Assembly: GCF_000175935.2 (NCBI RefSeq)
Contig: NC_014837.1
Span: forward strand, 1,984,001-2,048,000
Origin: Pantoea sp. At-9b
GTDB lineage: Bacteria; Pseudomonadota; Gammaproteobacteria; Enterobacterales; Enterobacteriaceae
DNA: 64,000 nt
Direction of reading: 5' to 3'
Shown: positions 51,970 through 62,272 of the stretch, piece by piece
How positions within the stretch are numbered: the stretch's first letter is position 1
Layout of the letters: every line of letters begins with the position of its first letter
Position numbers and translations under genes: made by a program
The notes under the pieces: generated by a model
The model's input: the letters and a program-made list of their open reading frames with translations, nothing else
Database searches by the model: none
Told to the model about the DNA's origin: nothing

Positions 51970-54900
51970 ATGTTGGCTCAGTTCTTTATCCGACGGCCGG
52001 TTTTTGCCTGGGTGATCGCCATCTGCATTATGATGTTCGGTATCCTCAGCATCAAAAACCTGCCGATTGCGCAATATCCTGATGTGGCACCGCCGCAAAT
52101 CAGTATCCAGGCCACCTATACCGGTGCGTCAGCGGAGACGCTGGAAAGCAGTGTCACCCAGGTGATTGAGCAGCAGCTGACCGGCCTCGACGGTTTGCTC
52201 TACTTCTCCTCCACCAGTACCGCGTCTACCGGTCAGGTCAAAATCACCGTCACCTTTGAGCAGGGCACCGATCCGGATATCGCTCAGGTGCAGGTACAGA
52301 ACAAAGTGCAACAGGCGGAGAGCCGTTTGCCCGACGCCGTGACCCAGCAGGGTGTGACGGTCGAGAAGGCGCAGAGCGACTTCCTGTTGATCATGGCGCT
52401 GTACGACAAAAACGACAAAGCGACCTCGTCCGATGTTGCCGACTACCTGGTCAGTAACATGGAAGATACCCTGGCGCGTCTGCCAGGCGTCGGTAGCGTG
52501 CAGGTGTTTGGTGCAGAATACGCCATGCGTATCTGGCTGGACCCGGCCAAACTGGCCTCCTATTCGCTGATGCCTTCTGACGTGGAAACCGCGCTGGAAG
52601 CACAGAATACCCAGGTGTCTTCGGGGCAAATTGGTGCACAACCGGCGAGCAAAGAACAACAACTGGTCGCCACCGTGCGTTCCCGTTCACGTCTGCAAAC
52701 GCCGGAACAGTTCCGCAATATCGTGCTGAAGAGCCAGACCGACGGTTCGGTGGTGCACCTGAGTGACGTCGCACGCGTGGAAATGGGCGATGACGACTAC
52801 AGCGCCAACGTGCTGGCTAACGGCCATCCGGCATCGGGTATCGCGATTCAGTTGGCGTCGGGGGCCAATGCGCTCTCCACCGCGGAGAACGTGAAAAACA
52901 CCGTGGATGAGTTCCGTTCCAGCCTGCCGACCGGCTATGACATTGCCTATCCGCTCGACAGCACCGACTTCGTCAAAATCTCGATTGAGGAAGTGGTTAA
53001 AACGCTGGTGGAAGCCATCATCCTCGTGGTGATCGTGATGTTTGTGTTCCTGCAAAACATCCGTACCACCTTGATCCCGGCGATTGCCGTGCCGGTAGTG
53101 CTGCTGGGCACCTTTGGGGTGCTGGCGGTGTTTAACTACTCAATCAACACCCTGACGATGTTTGGGGTAGTGCTCGCCATCGGGCTATTGGTGGATGACG
53201 CCATCGTGGTGGTGGAAAACGTCGAGCGTGTGATGCGCGAAGAAGGGCTACCACCGCGTGAAGCCACCGAAAAATCGATGAAGGAAATTACCGGTGCGTT
53301 GATTGGTATCGCGCTGGTGCTGTCTGCGGTATTCCTGCCGATGACCTTCTTCAGTGGTTCCACCGGGGTGATTTACCGTCAGTTCTCCATCACTATCGTC
53401 TCCTCGATGGTGCTGTCGGTGGTGGTGGCGCTGACGCTGACGCCAGCATTGTGTGCAACCTTGTTGAAACCGCACGATCACGAAAGCGGCCAGAAAGGGT
53501 TCTTCGGCTGGTTTAATCGCAGCTACGAAAAAATCCAGGCGCGCTATCAGGAGAAAGTCGGCCATGTGGTGCATAGCTCGGTGCGTTATCTGTTGTTGTA
53601 CGCGGTGCTGCTGATTGGCTGTGCCTTTATGTACCTGCGTCTGCCGACCGGCTTCCTGCCGACCGAAGATCAGGGTTACATCATGGTGCAGTACACGCTG
53701 GCACCGGGGGCTACCGAAAACCGCACCAGCGAAGTACGTCGTCAGATTCAGCAATACTTCGCCACCAAAGAGAAAGATAACGTCAACGTCAGCATGCTGG
53801 TGAATGGCTTTAGCTTTGCCGGTAGCGGGCAGAATGCGGGGATTGGCTTTATCTCCCTGAAGAACTGGAACGATCGTAAAGGGGCGGAAAACACCGCCGA
53901 CGCTATCGCCGGTCGCGCCATGATGAATCTGTCTGGTATCCGCGATGCGCAGGTGTTTGTGCTGTCGCCACCGTCGATCTCCGGTCTGGGCCAGTCGAAC
54001 GGCTTTACCTTCGAGTTGCAGGCGCGCGGCAACACCACTCGCGACGATTTACTCAAACTGCGCAACCAGCTGATCGCCTCCGCCAATCAGGACCCGGTAC
54101 TCAGCAGCGTGCGTGCGAATACCTTGCCGGATCTGCCGCAGTTGCAGGTGGATATCGACGATGAAAAAGCGCAGTCGCTTGGTTTGTCGGTCAGCAATAT
54201 CAACAGCACGCTCAGCGCGGCGATTGGCGGTACTTACGTCAATGACTTCACCGATCGTGGCAGGGTGAAAAAGGTCTACATGCAGGGTGACGAGGATTTC
54301 CGCAGCAAACCGGAAGATATCGATAAATGGTTTGTCGCCGGTACCGACAGCGATGGCAACACCACCATGGTGCCATTCTCGTCGTTCTCCTCTTCACACT
54401 GGTCTTACGGCCCGGATGTGCTGTCGCGCTACAACGGTCTGTCATCCTATGAAATCGAAGGTTCTGCTGCGTCTGGCAAAAGTTCGGGTGATGCGATGAC
54501 GGCAATGGAAAAACTGGCGAGTAAACTGCCGGCGGGCACCACCTATGCCTGGAGTGGCCTGTCGTATCAGGAACGCCTGTCAGGTAACCAGGCGATGTCG
54601 CTGTACGCCATTTCGCTGATTGTGGTGTTCCTGTGTCTGGCAGCGCTGTATGAAAGCTGGTCGGTGCCGTTCTCGGTCATGATGGTGGTGCCACTCGGCG
54701 TATTCGGTGCGCTGCTGGGGGTGACGCTGCGTGGGCTGGAAAACGATGTCTATTTCCAGGTGGCGCTGCTGACCATCATTGGCCTGTCGGCGAAGAACGC
54801 CATCCTGATCGTCGAATTTGCGGAGGAGAATTACCGTAAAGGGGAAAACCTGGTGAAAGCTGCGGTTCATGCGGCCGCCATGCGTTTGCGTCCGATCATT

Positions 54901-55131
54901 ATGACCTCGCTGGCGTTTACCGCCGGGGTACTGCCGCTGGCAATATCCACCGGTGCAGGGGCGAACAGCCGTATCGCCATCGGTACGGGCATCATCGGTG
55001 GGACGATTTCCGCCACGCTGCTCGCCATTTTCTTAGTCCCGCTGTTCTTTGTGCTGGTCCGTCGTGTGTTCCCAGGCCTGCCGCATAGTCATGCGAGCCA
55101 CACTGAATCTGCTGAGAAGACGGGGGAATAA
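51970..55131 (+). CDS. RND multidrug efflux pump, AcrB type (HAE1)
   Basis: A 1053-residue HAE1 transporter with 12 helices and two large periplasmic loops. Proton-relay residues are present: Asp-Asp in [18 protein letters not shown] (407/408 region) and Lys in [18 protein letters not shown]. Starts 3 bp after the adaptor stop. Length and motifs are normal. It should export hydrophobic drugs, detergents or plant phenolics; exact range unknown. Confidence 0.95.
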   Translation: MLAQFFIRRPVFAWVIAICIMMFGILSIKNLPIAQYPDVAPPQISIQATYTGASAETLESSVTQVIEQQLTGLDGLLYFSSTSTASTGQVKITVTFEQGTDPDIAQVQVQNKVQQAESRLPDAVTQQGVTVEKAQSDFLLIMALYDKNDKATSSDVADYLVSNMEDTLARLPGVGSVQVFGAEYAMRIWLDPAKLASYSLMPSDVETALEAQNTQVSSGQIGAQPASKEQQLVATVRSRSRLQTPEQFRNIVLKSQTDGSVVHLSDVARVEMGDDDYSANVLANGHPASGIAIQLASGANALSTAENVKNTVDEFRSSLPTGYDIAYPLDSTDFVKISIEEVVKTLVEAIILVVIVMFVFLQNIRTTLIPAIAVPVVLLGTFGVLAVFNYSINTLTMFGVVLAIGLLVDDAIVVVENVERVMREEGLPPREATEKSMKEITGALIGIALVLSAVFLPMTFFSGSTGVIYRQFSITIVSSMVLSVVVALTLTPALCATLLKPHDHESGQKGFFGWFNRSYEKIQARYQEKVGHVVHSSVRYLLLYAVLLIGCAFMYLRLPTGFLPTEDQGYIMVQYTLAPGATENRTSEVRRQIQQYFATKEKDNVNVSMLVNGFSFAGSGQNAGIGFISLKNWNDRKGAENTADAIAGRAMMNLSGIRDAQVFVLSPPSISGLGQSNGFTFELQARGNTTRDDLLKLRNQLIASANQDPVLSSVRANTLPDLPQLQVDIDDEKAQSLGLSVSNINSTLSAAIGGTYVNDFTDRGRVKKVYMQGDEDFRSKPEDIDKWFVAGTDSDGNTTMVPFSSFSSSHWSYGPDVLSRYNGLSSYEIEGSAASGKSSGDAMTAMEKLASKLPAGTTYAWSGLSYQERLSGNQAMSLYAISLIVVFLCLAALYESWSVPFSVMMVVPLGVFGALLGVTLRGLENDVYFQVALLTIIGLSAKNAILIVEFAEENYRKGENLVKAAVHAAAMRLRPIIMTSLAFTAGVLPLAISTGAGANSRIAIGTGIIGGTISATLLAIFLVPLFFVLVRRVFPGLPHSHASHTESAEKTGE

Positions 55132-55132
55132 C

Positions 55133-56560
55133 ATGTCAGCAAAATTTTTGGTGGTGTTTTTACCCTGTTTCCTCGCGGGTTGTATGTCACTCGACCCGGA
55201 CTACAAACGTCCGGCGTCACCGGTTGCCACCACCACGCCGAGCGGGGATGCCTATCGCTCATTGCAAGGTGCGCAGGCGGCTAACTACCGTGATATTGGC
55301 TGGCAGGAATATATTCTTGATCCCCAGTTGCGTCAGGTGGTGGCGATGGCGCTGGATAGCAGCCGCGATCTGCGTGAAGCGGTAGCCAGCGTGAAATCGG
55401 CCCATGCGCAGTATGGCGAGGAACGTTCTAACTTGTTCCCGACCATCAGCGCCGGACTCAGTGGCACGCGTTCGCGTGCGCTGACCGGCGAGGGCAATCA
55501 GACCGCGATCAGCAACTCTTACAGTGCGGAAGGCAGCGTCAGCTCGTTCGAACTGGATCTGTTTGGCAAGAATCAGAGTCTGACGCGCGAACAGTATGAA
55601 ACCTACCTCAGCACCCTGGAGGGGGCACGCAGCACGCGTCTGACCGTGCTGTACAATACGGTGGATTACTGGCTGACGCTGGCAGCCGATCGCAGCAATC
55701 TGGCGATCGCCAAAGAGACGGCCGAAAGCGCACGTCAGTCGATGGAGGTGACGCGTAAGCAGATGGAGCATGGCACGGCTTCGATGGTGGATGTCTCGTC
55801 GGCGGAAACCACTTACCAGTCAGCCATGGCGGATGTTGCCAGCTACACCACCGATGTGGCGCAGGACAAAAACGCGCTGGACCTGGTGGTGGGGCGCAGC
55901 GTGCCGGATAACCTGTTACCGGCCAATATCGATGCGCTGGGACAGGCGTTCCGTGAAGTTCCTGCCGGAATTTCATCCGATGCCTTGCTGAATCGTCCGG
56001 ATGTGCTGGAAGCGGAGCATAACCTGAAGTCAGCCAATGCCAGCATTGGCGCGGCACGGGCCAACTTTTTCCCGAGCATCTCGCTGACCGCCAGTGGCGG
56101 TGTCGGCAGCTCCGATCTCTCGTCGTTGTTCAAAAACGGTGCCGGGATCTGGTCCTTCGCGCCGAGCATATCACTGCCGATCTTCAGTGGTGGTTACAAC
56201 GTGTCGTACCTGAAATACACCAAAGCGCAGAAGGAATACTACGTGGCGGCGTATGAGAAAGCGGTGCAAACCGCCTTCCAGGAAGTGGCGGATGCGCTGG
56301 CACGACGCGGTACCATCAATGATCAGTTGACCAGCCAGCGTAATAACGTCGCGGCATCGCAGACCTATTATCACCTGGCCGATCTGCGTTATCGCAATGG
56401 GATCGATACTTACCTGAATGCGCTGACCGCGCAGCGCACGCTCTACACTGCGCGTACCAGCCTGGTCAGCACGCAGCAGGCGTATTACCAGAACCTGATC
56501 ACCTTCTACAAGGTGATGGGCGGCGGTACGGCGTTGAAAGAATCTGAACTGAAGCTGTAA
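55133..56560 (+). CDS. Outer membrane efflux lipoprotein (OprM/AdeK family)
   Basis: A 475-residue TolC-like channel protein. Lipobox FLAGC indicates an outer membrane lipoprotein; two OEP repeats follow (LREAVASVKSAHAQYGEERSNLFP and LEAEHNLKSANASIGAARANFFPSISL). ATG at 55133 lies one base after the pump stop. With the first two genes it makes a complete tripartite pump independent of chromosomal TolC. Ends in tandem hairpins. Confidence 0.93.
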   Translation: MSAKFLVVFLPCFLAGCMSLDPDYKRPASPVATTTPSGDAYRSLQGAQAANYRDIGWQEYILDPQLRQVVAMALDSSRDLREAVASVKSAHAQYGEERSNLFPTISAGLSGTRSRALTGEGNQTAISNSYSAEGSVSSFELDLFGKNQSLTREQYETYLSTLEGARSTRLTVLYNTVDYWLTLAADRSNLAIAKETAESARQSMEVTRKQMEHGTASMVDVSSAETTYQSAMADVASYTTDVAQDKNALDLVVGRSVPDNLLPANIDALGQAFREVPAGISSDALLNRPDVLEAEHNLKSANASIGAARANFFPSISLTASGGVGSSDLSSLFKNGAGIWSFAPSISLPIFSGGYNVSYLKYTKAQKEYYVAAYEKAVQTAFQEVADALARRGTINDQLTSQRNNVAASQTYYHLADLRYRNGIDTYLNALTAQRTLYTARTSLVSTQQAYYQNLITFYKVMGGGTALKESELKL

Positions 56561-56570
56561 GCCACACCCC

Positions 56571-56640
56571 GGGCCGATTTCGTGTCGGCCCACGGTAAAA
56601 TGTAAGCGGATTTTTGCCACTGCTATCGGCAAAAATCCGC
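56571..56640 (+). terminator. Tandem hairpins after the RND operon
   Basis: GGGCCGA/TCGGCCC (56571-56591), then GCGGATTTTTGCC (56606-56618) with GGCAAAAATCCGC (56628-56640), both perfect. No outer T tract, but together a credible transcription stop. Confidence 0.7.
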
Positions 56641-56680
56641 GTGCTGTATTATGCCGCACCTTAACGACAGGGGCGGATAC

Positions 56681-56703
56681 GTAGCGGCGTGATTTATCGC
56701 GCA
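56681..56703. repeat. Palindromic repeat, single copy F
   Basis: Single unit of the repeat family (GCGTGATTTATCGCGC core, one change), directly upstream of the first TetR gene. Confidence 0.8.
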
Positions 56704-56728
56704 GTTTTTTGCATTTAAGGAATTAAAT

Positions 56729-57310
56729 TTGACCAGGGCAGACCAGCAAGATTTTTTGCACCAGCGTAAACAGCTGATTATTGCTGCGGCAAAAGTCTGT
56801 TTCAGTCGTTCTGGTTTTCATGGTGCCAGCATGGCGGATATTAGCGCCGAAAGTGGCTTGGGTGCCGGGCAAATATATCGTTATTTTAGCAGCAAGGAAT
56901 TATTAGTCAGCGAAACGGTAAAAGTGATTGCGGCTGACTGGCGGATTTTTCTGCAAAACAAACTTACGCAGCAGCCTCGGGTTCAGGATATTATTGTCAG
57001 AGACTCGGCATTCTGGCAGGACTGGTCATTACAGGACCAATGCTTGTTACTCGAAATGTATTCAGAAGCCTCGCGTAATGATGCCATTCGCGATATTTTG
57101 GCTAATGAGGAACAGCAATTAGTTGCTACGCTGGATAATCTGTTGCAGCAACGATCACCAGAAATGACAGCGGAAACGCGCTTAAATAAAATTCACTTTT
57201 TGTTGTTATTAATCGATGGTGCTGCCAACCGTACTTTTGCTGATAATGATCTCAATCAGCGGGAACTGGAGCGGATTAGCGCTATCCTGACTCGCCATCT
57301 TCTGTTTTAA
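56729..57310 (+). CDS. TetR-family regulator
   Basis: A 193-residue TetR protein: helix-turn-helix SRSGFHGASMADISAESGLGAGQIYRYFSSKELLV (about 26-60), with a divergent ligand domain. TTG start preceded by AAGGAATTAAA. Its AT-rich codon use differs from the RND genes. It lies just after the pump operon, separated by hairpins and a repeat, and probably regulates the pump. Its stop is one base from that of the convergent TetR gene. Confidence 0.85.
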   Translation: MTRADQQDFLHQRKQLIIAAAKVCFSRSGFHGASMADISAESGLGAGQIYRYFSSKELLVSETVKVIAADWRIFLQNKLTQQPRVQDIIVRDSAFWQDWSLQDQCLLLEMYSEASRNDAIRDILANEEQQLVATLDNLLQQRSPEMTAETRLNKIHFLLLLIDGAANRTFADNDLNQRELERISAILTRHLLF

Positions 57311-57311
57311 C

Positions 57312-57887
57312 TTACTGTTGTGCAACGTTAATATTTACCTCGTTGATGATACCGTCAAAGAACGGCACAAACGCCGGGATGATCTCGCGTTTTTTCATAC
57401 AGCGACGGATGATAATGCCATCAATAATCATCGACAGCACATATAAGCGGGTTTGAATCACACTGGCGTCTTTATTCGGGTAGAGCGACTTCTCCTGCGC
57501 AATAAAATTGTCTTTTAACGTTTGCCAGGCATCGCTGAGAATGGCTTTGATCCGCGCATTGCGCATCGCTTCTGACGACACCTCCATTAATAAAACAATA
57601 CTGTTTTCCAGCTCACTCGGCACCAGATCAGCAGAGATCAGCGGCAGGTGTTGCTGCACGTCAGAGGTGGCAATCTGTTCAAGATCTTTTTTCAGCATAT
57701 CTTTTAAACGCTGCACCACATTCAGTACCAGCGCTTCAATGATCGACTCTTTATTCGTGAAGTATTTATAGATTAACCCCACACTAATATTGGCCTGGCT
57801 GGCAATATTTTGAATTGACGTCTGATGAAAGCCTTTTAATCGCATGCATTGTTCAGCGGCGTCAAGAATTTGATCTTTGCGGTTCAT
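57312..57887 (-). CDS. TetR-family regulator
   Basis: A 191-residue TetR protein: MRLKGFHQTSIQNIASQANISVGLIYKYFTNKESIIEALV is the DNA-binding domain, followed by a ligand domain with EVSSEAMRNARIKAIL, a segment similar in place to EMYSEASRNDAIRDIL of the facing TetR. The two regulators are thus related. Convergent with the first and AT-rich. A likely partner or competitor in pump control. Confidence 0.87.
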   Translation of the reverse strand: MNRKDQILDAAEQCMRLKGFHQTSIQNIASQANISVGLIYKYFTNKESIIEALVLNVVQRLKDMLKKDLEQIATSDVQQHLPLISADLVPSELENSIVLLMEVSSEAMRNARIKAILSDAWQTLKDNFIAQEKSLYPNKDASVIQTRLYVLSMIIDGIIIRRCMKKREIIPAFVPFFDGIINEVNINVAQQ

Positions 57888-58053
57888 GATGACTGGCCTG
57901 CGGAAAATAAAAGGTTATTTTACGCAACTTCGCCCGTGTTGACTAATTATCTATTGTCAAAAATTTTGACGTAAGCCAGCAAATCGACCTACTGGTGTGG
58001 ACGCCTGCCTTCTTTATCATGGTGGCATCAAACCGCATTCACGGAGACTGACC

Positions 58054-58758
58054 ATGAACCTGTTACGCGCACAGCGCGACCAACTGTTTGAATATGGCCC
58101 TTTCACCATTCGCCGCCAGCGCCCGGGTGAAGCCTTTGGTCCGCTGGCGATCATCGACCAGATGACACTCAAAACCGGGGCGCAGGTGCCGATGCACCGC
58201 CATCAGAACGATGAGATCTTCACCTATGTCTGGCGTGGCTCTTCTCAGCACCAGCATGAAAATGGTGAACGTACTCCGTTGAACGCCAAACGCGTAATGG
58301 TGGTCAGTGCCGGTGATGGCCTGCGTCATGAGGAGTCCGCGCCATTGATCGACACGGAAATGTTGCAGGCTTATATTCGTCCGGCGCAGGAAGGTGGCGC
58401 AGGCCGTGTCCAGCAATTTACCCGATCCGAGGGTGCGGCGCTGAATGCCTGGACGTTACTGGCCGGGCCTGAAGGCAGTGATGCGCCACTGACACTGCGC
58501 CAGGCGGTGTATGTCTACGACCTGAAACTGGAACGCGATCAGCAGTTGGCGATCCCGCAACGCGAAGGTTTTGCCGTTTGGGTCACCTTGCTGGAAGGCG
58601 TGGTGCGGGTCGGTGATCAGCGTCTGCACCAGGGGGATGCCATCAGCGATGCCGTCTCTCTGCCAGCAATACGCGGCGAACGTGACGCTACGTTGATCGC
58701 TTTCCTGGTACAGGCCGATGCCCCCGCCGTGATGAGCGGCACGGTCAGCGGGCAATAA
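58054..58758 (+). CDS. Pirin-family bicupin
   Basis: A 234-residue two-cupin pirin. The N-terminal metal motif lies in PMHRHQNDEIFTYVWRG with later HEESAP; the C-terminal cupin is degenerate. Bacterial pirins such as YhhW show quercetinase-like activity or act as redox sensors. ATG at 58054 after GGAGACTGACC. Transcribed alone, ended by a hairpin. Confidence 0.87.
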   Translation: MNLLRAQRDQLFEYGPFTIRRQRPGEAFGPLAIIDQMTLKTGAQVPMHRHQNDEIFTYVWRGSSQHQHENGERTPLNAKRVMVVSAGDGLRHEESAPLIDTEMLQAYIRPAQEGGAGRVQQFTRSEGAALNAWTLLAGPEGSDAPLTLRQAVYVYDLKLERDQQLAIPQREGFAVWVTLLEGVVRVGDQRLHQGDAISDAVSLPAIRGERDATLIAFLVQADAPAVMSGTVSGQ

Positions 58759-58760
58759 GC

Positions 58761-58786
58761 AAGGGTGCGCATGCAGGCGCACCCTT
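58761..58786 (+). terminator. Hairpin after the pirin gene
   Basis: AAGGGTGCGC (58761-58770) and GCGCACCCTT (58777-58786), perfect 10-bp stem with a 6-nt loop, 2 bp after the stop. Confidence 0.75.
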
Positions 58787-58943
58787 AAAATCCCTATATT
58801 TATCAATCATCCCGGGTCGGCATTGAGGCCGACCTGACCGCATTCCACACCCTCGCTCATTTTTCACATCTTGTTAACGATCCGTGACCCGCCTCTGAGT
58901 TTTGCCAGGCGGAGCCGTGCAATATTCTGACATATCGTAATAC

Positions 58944-58955
58944 TAGATATATCTA
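58944..58955. promoter_or_regulatory. Palindromic operator candidate before the SDR operon
   Basis: TAGATATATCTA is a 12-bp perfect palindrome, extended by AATA and TATT flanks, 50 bp upstream of the SDR start. No regulator gene is adjacent in the window. Confidence 0.45.
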
Positions 58956-59004
58956 ATTATTCGTTATCGCACACTCATCAACGCAATGTTTTCCGGGAGC
59001 AATC

Positions 59005-59787
59005 ATGGATCTGGGCATTGGTAACAAACTCGCTTTTATCTGTGCATCGTCGCAGGGGTTGGGCCTGGCGTGCGCGCAGGCGCTGGCGGCGGAAGGCGTG
59101 CATGTCATCCTGAACGGGCGCAATGAGGCCAAATTGCAGCAGGCCGCGCAGCGTTTGCGTGAGCAGCATCCTGCGGCGCAGGTCAGCTATATCTGCGCGG
59201 ATTTAACCAGTGCCGCCGGGCGCGATACCATCCTCACGGCGTTGCCCACCATCGATATCCTGGTCACCAACAATGCCGGGCCGCAACCTGGCGCGCTGGC
59301 GGATTGGCAAGCTGCGGCATTGCGCGAGGCGATGGAGGCCAATTTTATTCCGGCTATTCAACTGATCCGCGCCTGGTTACCCGCCATGCAGGCGCGGCAT
59401 TTTGGCCGCATCATCAACATCACCTCGGCGATGGTCAAAACCCCGCACTACATGATGGGGCTGTCCACCTCGGCACGCGCGGCCCTGACGGCAATGTGTA
59501 AAGCCATCAGCCAGGAAGTGGTGCGTGACAACGTCACCATTAATAACCTGTTGCCGGAGCGTATCGACACCCCGCGCCAGGAATTTATGCTGCAACGGCT
59601 GATCGCCAAAGAGGGCATTAGTCGCGAACAGGCGCGGGAGCGCAATGTGCAATCCATCGCCGCCCGGCGCTATGGCACGCCGGAAGAGTTTGGTGCGGCC
59701 TGTGCGTTTCTGTGCAGCCAGCAGGCTGGATTTATTTCGGGCCAAAATTTACAGCTGGATGGCGGCTCTTATCCGGGGTTGATCTGA
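59005..59787 (+). CDS. SDR-family protein with altered catalytic residues
   Basis: A 260-residue short-chain dehydrogenase-like protein: ASSQGLG cofactor loop, TNNAG and Ser141 present, but the Tyr-x3-Lys pair is replaced by Ser-Thr-Ser-Ala-Arg (154-158). Other SDRs annotated as 3-oxoacyl-ACP reductase-like share this SxxxR form; reaction unknown. First gene of an operon to at least 64 kb, overlapping the next by one base. Confidence 0.83.
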   Translation: MDLGIGNKLAFICASSQGLGLACAQALAAEGVHVILNGRNEAKLQQAAQRLREQHPAAQVSYICADLTSAAGRDTILTALPTIDILVTNNAGPQPGALADWQAAALREAMEANFIPAIQLIRAWLPAMQARHFGRIINITSAMVKTPHYMMGLSTSARAALTAMCKAISQEVVRDNVTINNLLPERIDTPRQEFMLQRLIAKEGISREQARERNVQSIAARRYGTPEEFGAACAFLCSQQAGFISGQNLQLDGGSYPGLI

Positions 59788-60164
59788 TGAACGACACGCG
59801 TGCGGAATTACTTGAGTTTGAACAACAGCGTCAGCAGGCGTTAATCCACGCCGATCTGCCGCGACTGGAGCGCATGTTGGCCGACGATTTAGTGCATATC
59901 CACAGCACCGGCCTGGTGCACAACAAAGCGCAATTTCTGGCGCATGTGCAACGCATGGGCGGTTTTGTCGCCATTCAGCGTGATGCGCCCGATATCCGGC
60001 TGGAAGGTGATATTGCCATCCTCAGCGGTGACACGCGCAACCGGGTACGACGGCTGGAAACGGGAGAAGAGGCGGAGCGCTACGGTTTCTCGACGCTGGT
60101 GCTACGCCGCACTTCCTCCGGCTGGCAAATTTTGCTCTCGCAATTAACGCCTCATCAGGTCTGA
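59787..60164 (+). CDS. SnoaL/DUF4440-like (NTF2-fold) protein
   Basis: A 125-residue NTF2-like protein (RAELLEFEQQRQQALIHADLPRLERMLADDLVHIHSTG, then GDIAILSGDTRNRV and YGFSTLVLRRTSSGWQIL). Such small cone folds act as isomerases, cyclases or binding domains. TGATG overlap with the SDR gene implies translational coupling. Substrate unknown. Confidence 0.82.
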   Translation: MNDTRAELLEFEQQRQQALIHADLPRLERMLADDLVHIHSTGLVHNKAQFLAHVQRMGGFVAIQRDAPDIRLEGDIAILSGDTRNRVRRLETGEEAERYGFSTLVLRRTSSGWQILLSQLTPHQV

Positions 60165-60181
60165 CAGCAAAGGAAAACAAC

Positions 60182-61033
60182 ATGAAACTGGTACGTTTTA
60201 CCGAACAGGGCCGCACACGTATTGGCAAGGTCGTGGGTGATCAGGTGATTGACCTCTCCGGGGTGCCTGGCGTGAGTGGTTCGATGCGCCAATTGCTGAC
60301 CAGCCTGGCGACGCTGCGCCCGCGCCTGGACGCGGTCCATAGCCCGGCGTTCGCCCTGTCTGCGGTGCAACTGGAAGCACCGATTCAGGATGCGCAGAAA
60401 TTCCTTGGCATTGGCATGAATTACCGTAAACACGCTGAAGAGGCGCGTCAGGCGGGGATTCCGATCCCGGAAAGCCAGCTGTGGTTTAACAAACAAGTCT
60501 CCTGCATTAATGGCCCCTTCGCCCCGGTGGTGAAACCGGCCGCCAGCGAGAAAATGGATTACGAAATCGAGTTGGGGGTGGTGATAGGCCAGCGCTGCCG
60601 CCATGTCAGCGCCAGCGATGCCGCCAGCGTGATTGCGGGGTATCTGATCGTCAACGATGTGTCGGCGCGAGACTGGCTGCACAAATCGCCGACCTTCACG
60701 CTGGGCAAATCCTTCGACACCCACGGCCCGATTGGCCCGTGGATCACCACCGCCGATGAGATCCCCGATCCGCTGCGGCTGGAGATGAAGCTGTACGTGA
60801 ACGGTGAGCTACGCCAGCACGCCGACAGTGGCGACATGATTTACGACATCTACGCGCAGATAGCCTACCTCTCAACCGTGATGACACTGGAACCGGGCGA
60901 CATTCTGGCGACCGGAACACCTTCCGGCATCGGTGCACCAACCGGACGCTTCTTGCAGCCGGGAGATGTGATGCGGCTGGAGATTGAAGGTCTTGGCCAT
61001 ATTGAAAATCCGGTGGTTGAGGAACGGTTATGA
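60182..61033 (+). CDS. Fumarylacetoacetate hydrolase-family enzyme
   Basis: A 283-residue FAH-family protein: metal-binding Glu-x-Glu in DYEIELGVVIG, Asp in VNDVSARDW, GKSFDTHGPIGPW, and LEPGDILATGTPSGIG. Relatives hydrolyse acylpyruvates or decarboxylate/hydrate 2-oxo dienoates of meta-cleavage pathways. SD AAAGGAAAACAAC before ATG. Overlaps the DUF3500 gene by 4 nt. Central enzyme for guessing that the operon degrades a ring or dicarbonyl compound. Confidence 0.9.
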   Translation: MKLVRFTEQGRTRIGKVVGDQVIDLSGVPGVSGSMRQLLTSLATLRPRLDAVHSPAFALSAVQLEAPIQDAQKFLGIGMNYRKHAEEARQAGIPIPESQLWFNKQVSCINGPFAPVVKPAASEKMDYEIELGVVIGQRCRHVSASDAASVIAGYLIVNDVSARDWLHKSPTFTLGKSFDTHGPIGPWITTADEIPDPLRLEMKLYVNGELRQHADSGDMIYDIYAQIAYLSTVMTLEPGDILATGTPSGIGAPTGRFLQPGDVMRLEIEGLGHIENPVVEERL

Positions 61034-62253
61034 CCAGCCAAAATTTTCGCGATTATCTGATGCCCAACGATGCCGAACGTATCGGACTGGCGCGCGGGGT
61101 TGATCTGCACACCTACGGCGCACGGATGCTGGCAACGGAAAAAGCCCAGAAACTCAAAGCTCACTGGCAGGCGATGCTGGATGAAACTTTTCGCGGCATT
61201 ACCCGCGACGGCGAGGTGCAGCCCGATCTTTTTACCTTGCAGGATGAAGGTTTTGCGTCAGATGAGGCGGTGAGGGCGGCGCAGGCGCTGTTTGCCACGC
61301 TCGATCGCACCCGCCAACAACAGGTGAGTTATGCCATAGATGCGCCGCAGTGGCGCGCCTGGTACAACCCGGAGATTCCGTTCAATGATTACGGCGTCCG
61401 GTTGGATGAAACCACCGCCGCTACCCATGAGGCATTCTGGTCACTGTTGCGTAGCTGTACCAGCGCGGCGGGTTTTACCCGGGTGCAGCAGGTGATGGAT
61501 GCTAACCATTTTCTCGGTGAACTGTACGATCTCACCCACATTATGAACCGCTGGAGTTTCCATTTTCTGCTGTTTGGCACGCCATCGACCACTCAGCCAT
61601 GGGGCTGGTCGATTTACGGTCATCATGTGGCGTTTTGTTGTTTTATCGTCGGGCGGCAACTGGTGATCGCCCCAACTTTTTTTGGCGTCGAACCCAATGT
61701 GATTGCCCGTGGTGATGCCAGCGATTGTGTGTTGTTTCGCGCAGAGGAACAGCTCGGTCTGGCCTTGATGCAATCGCTCAGCGCCCGTCAGCAACATCGC
61801 GCCACGATTTATCAGTTAATGGAAGACCCCGCCATGCCTGCTGATCGTTTCAACTTTGCCGATCAGCGGCATCTCGGCGGCGCGTTTCAGGATAACCGGG
61901 TGATCCCGCTGGAAGGGGTGTGCGTGGCGGAGTTTACCCCGGCACAGCGTCGGCAAGTAATGGCGCTGGTGGCGGTGTTTCTCGGTTTTCTACCCGATGC
62001 GCCCCGCGCGGCGCGCCTGCAACAGATTGAGGCGCATCTCGATGATACCTGGTGGAGCTGGATTGGCGGTTGTGGTGATGACGATGTGTTCTATTACCGG
62101 CTGCAAAGCCCGGTAGTGATGCTGGAGTTTGATCATCACAGCGGCATGTGGCTGACCAATGAAGAACCGGCGCGCTTCCATATCCACACCATTACCCGGA
62201 TTCCCAACGGAAACGACTACGGCAAGGCGTTGTTGTCGCAGTTGCAGAAGTAA
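61030..62253 (+). CDS. DUF3500 protein
   Basis: A 407-residue soluble protein matching what I recall of DUF3500: WSFHFLLFGTPSTTQPWGWSIYGHHVAFCCFIVGRQLVIAPTFFGVEPN, then LEFDHHSGMWLTNEEPARFHIHTITRIPNGNDYG. His-rich motifs suggest a metal-dependent enzyme. No confirmed activity known to me. Coupled to the FAH-family gene by a 4-nt overlap, so it probably acts in the same pathway. Confidence 0.8.
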   Translation: MTSQNFRDYLMPNDAERIGLARGVDLHTYGARMLATEKAQKLKAHWQAMLDETFRGITRDGEVQPDLFTLQDEGFASDEAVRAAQALFATLDRTRQQQVSYAIDAPQWRAWYNPEIPFNDYGVRLDETTAATHEAFWSLLRSCTSAAGFTRVQQVMDANHFLGELYDLTHIMNRWSFHFLLFGTPSTTQPWGWSIYGHHVAFCCFIVGRQLVIAPTFFGVEPNVIARGDASDCVLFRAEEQLGLALMQSLSARQQHRATIYQLMEDPAMPADRFNFADQRHLGGAFQDNRVIPLEGVCVAEFTPAQRRQVMALVAVFLGFLPDAPRAARLQQIEAHLDDTWWSWIGGCGDDDVFYYRLQSPVVMLEFDHHSGMWLTNEEPARFHIHTITRIPNGNDYGKALLSQLQK

Positions 62254-62255
62254 GC

Positions 62256-62272
62256 TCAGGCGCAACGCCTGA
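62256..62272 (+). terminator. Short hairpin after the DUF3500 gene
   Basis: TCAGGCG-CAA-CGCCTGA, perfect 7-bp stem 3 bp after the stop; no T tract. Weak terminator or mRNA-stabilising hairpin. Confidence 0.5.
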
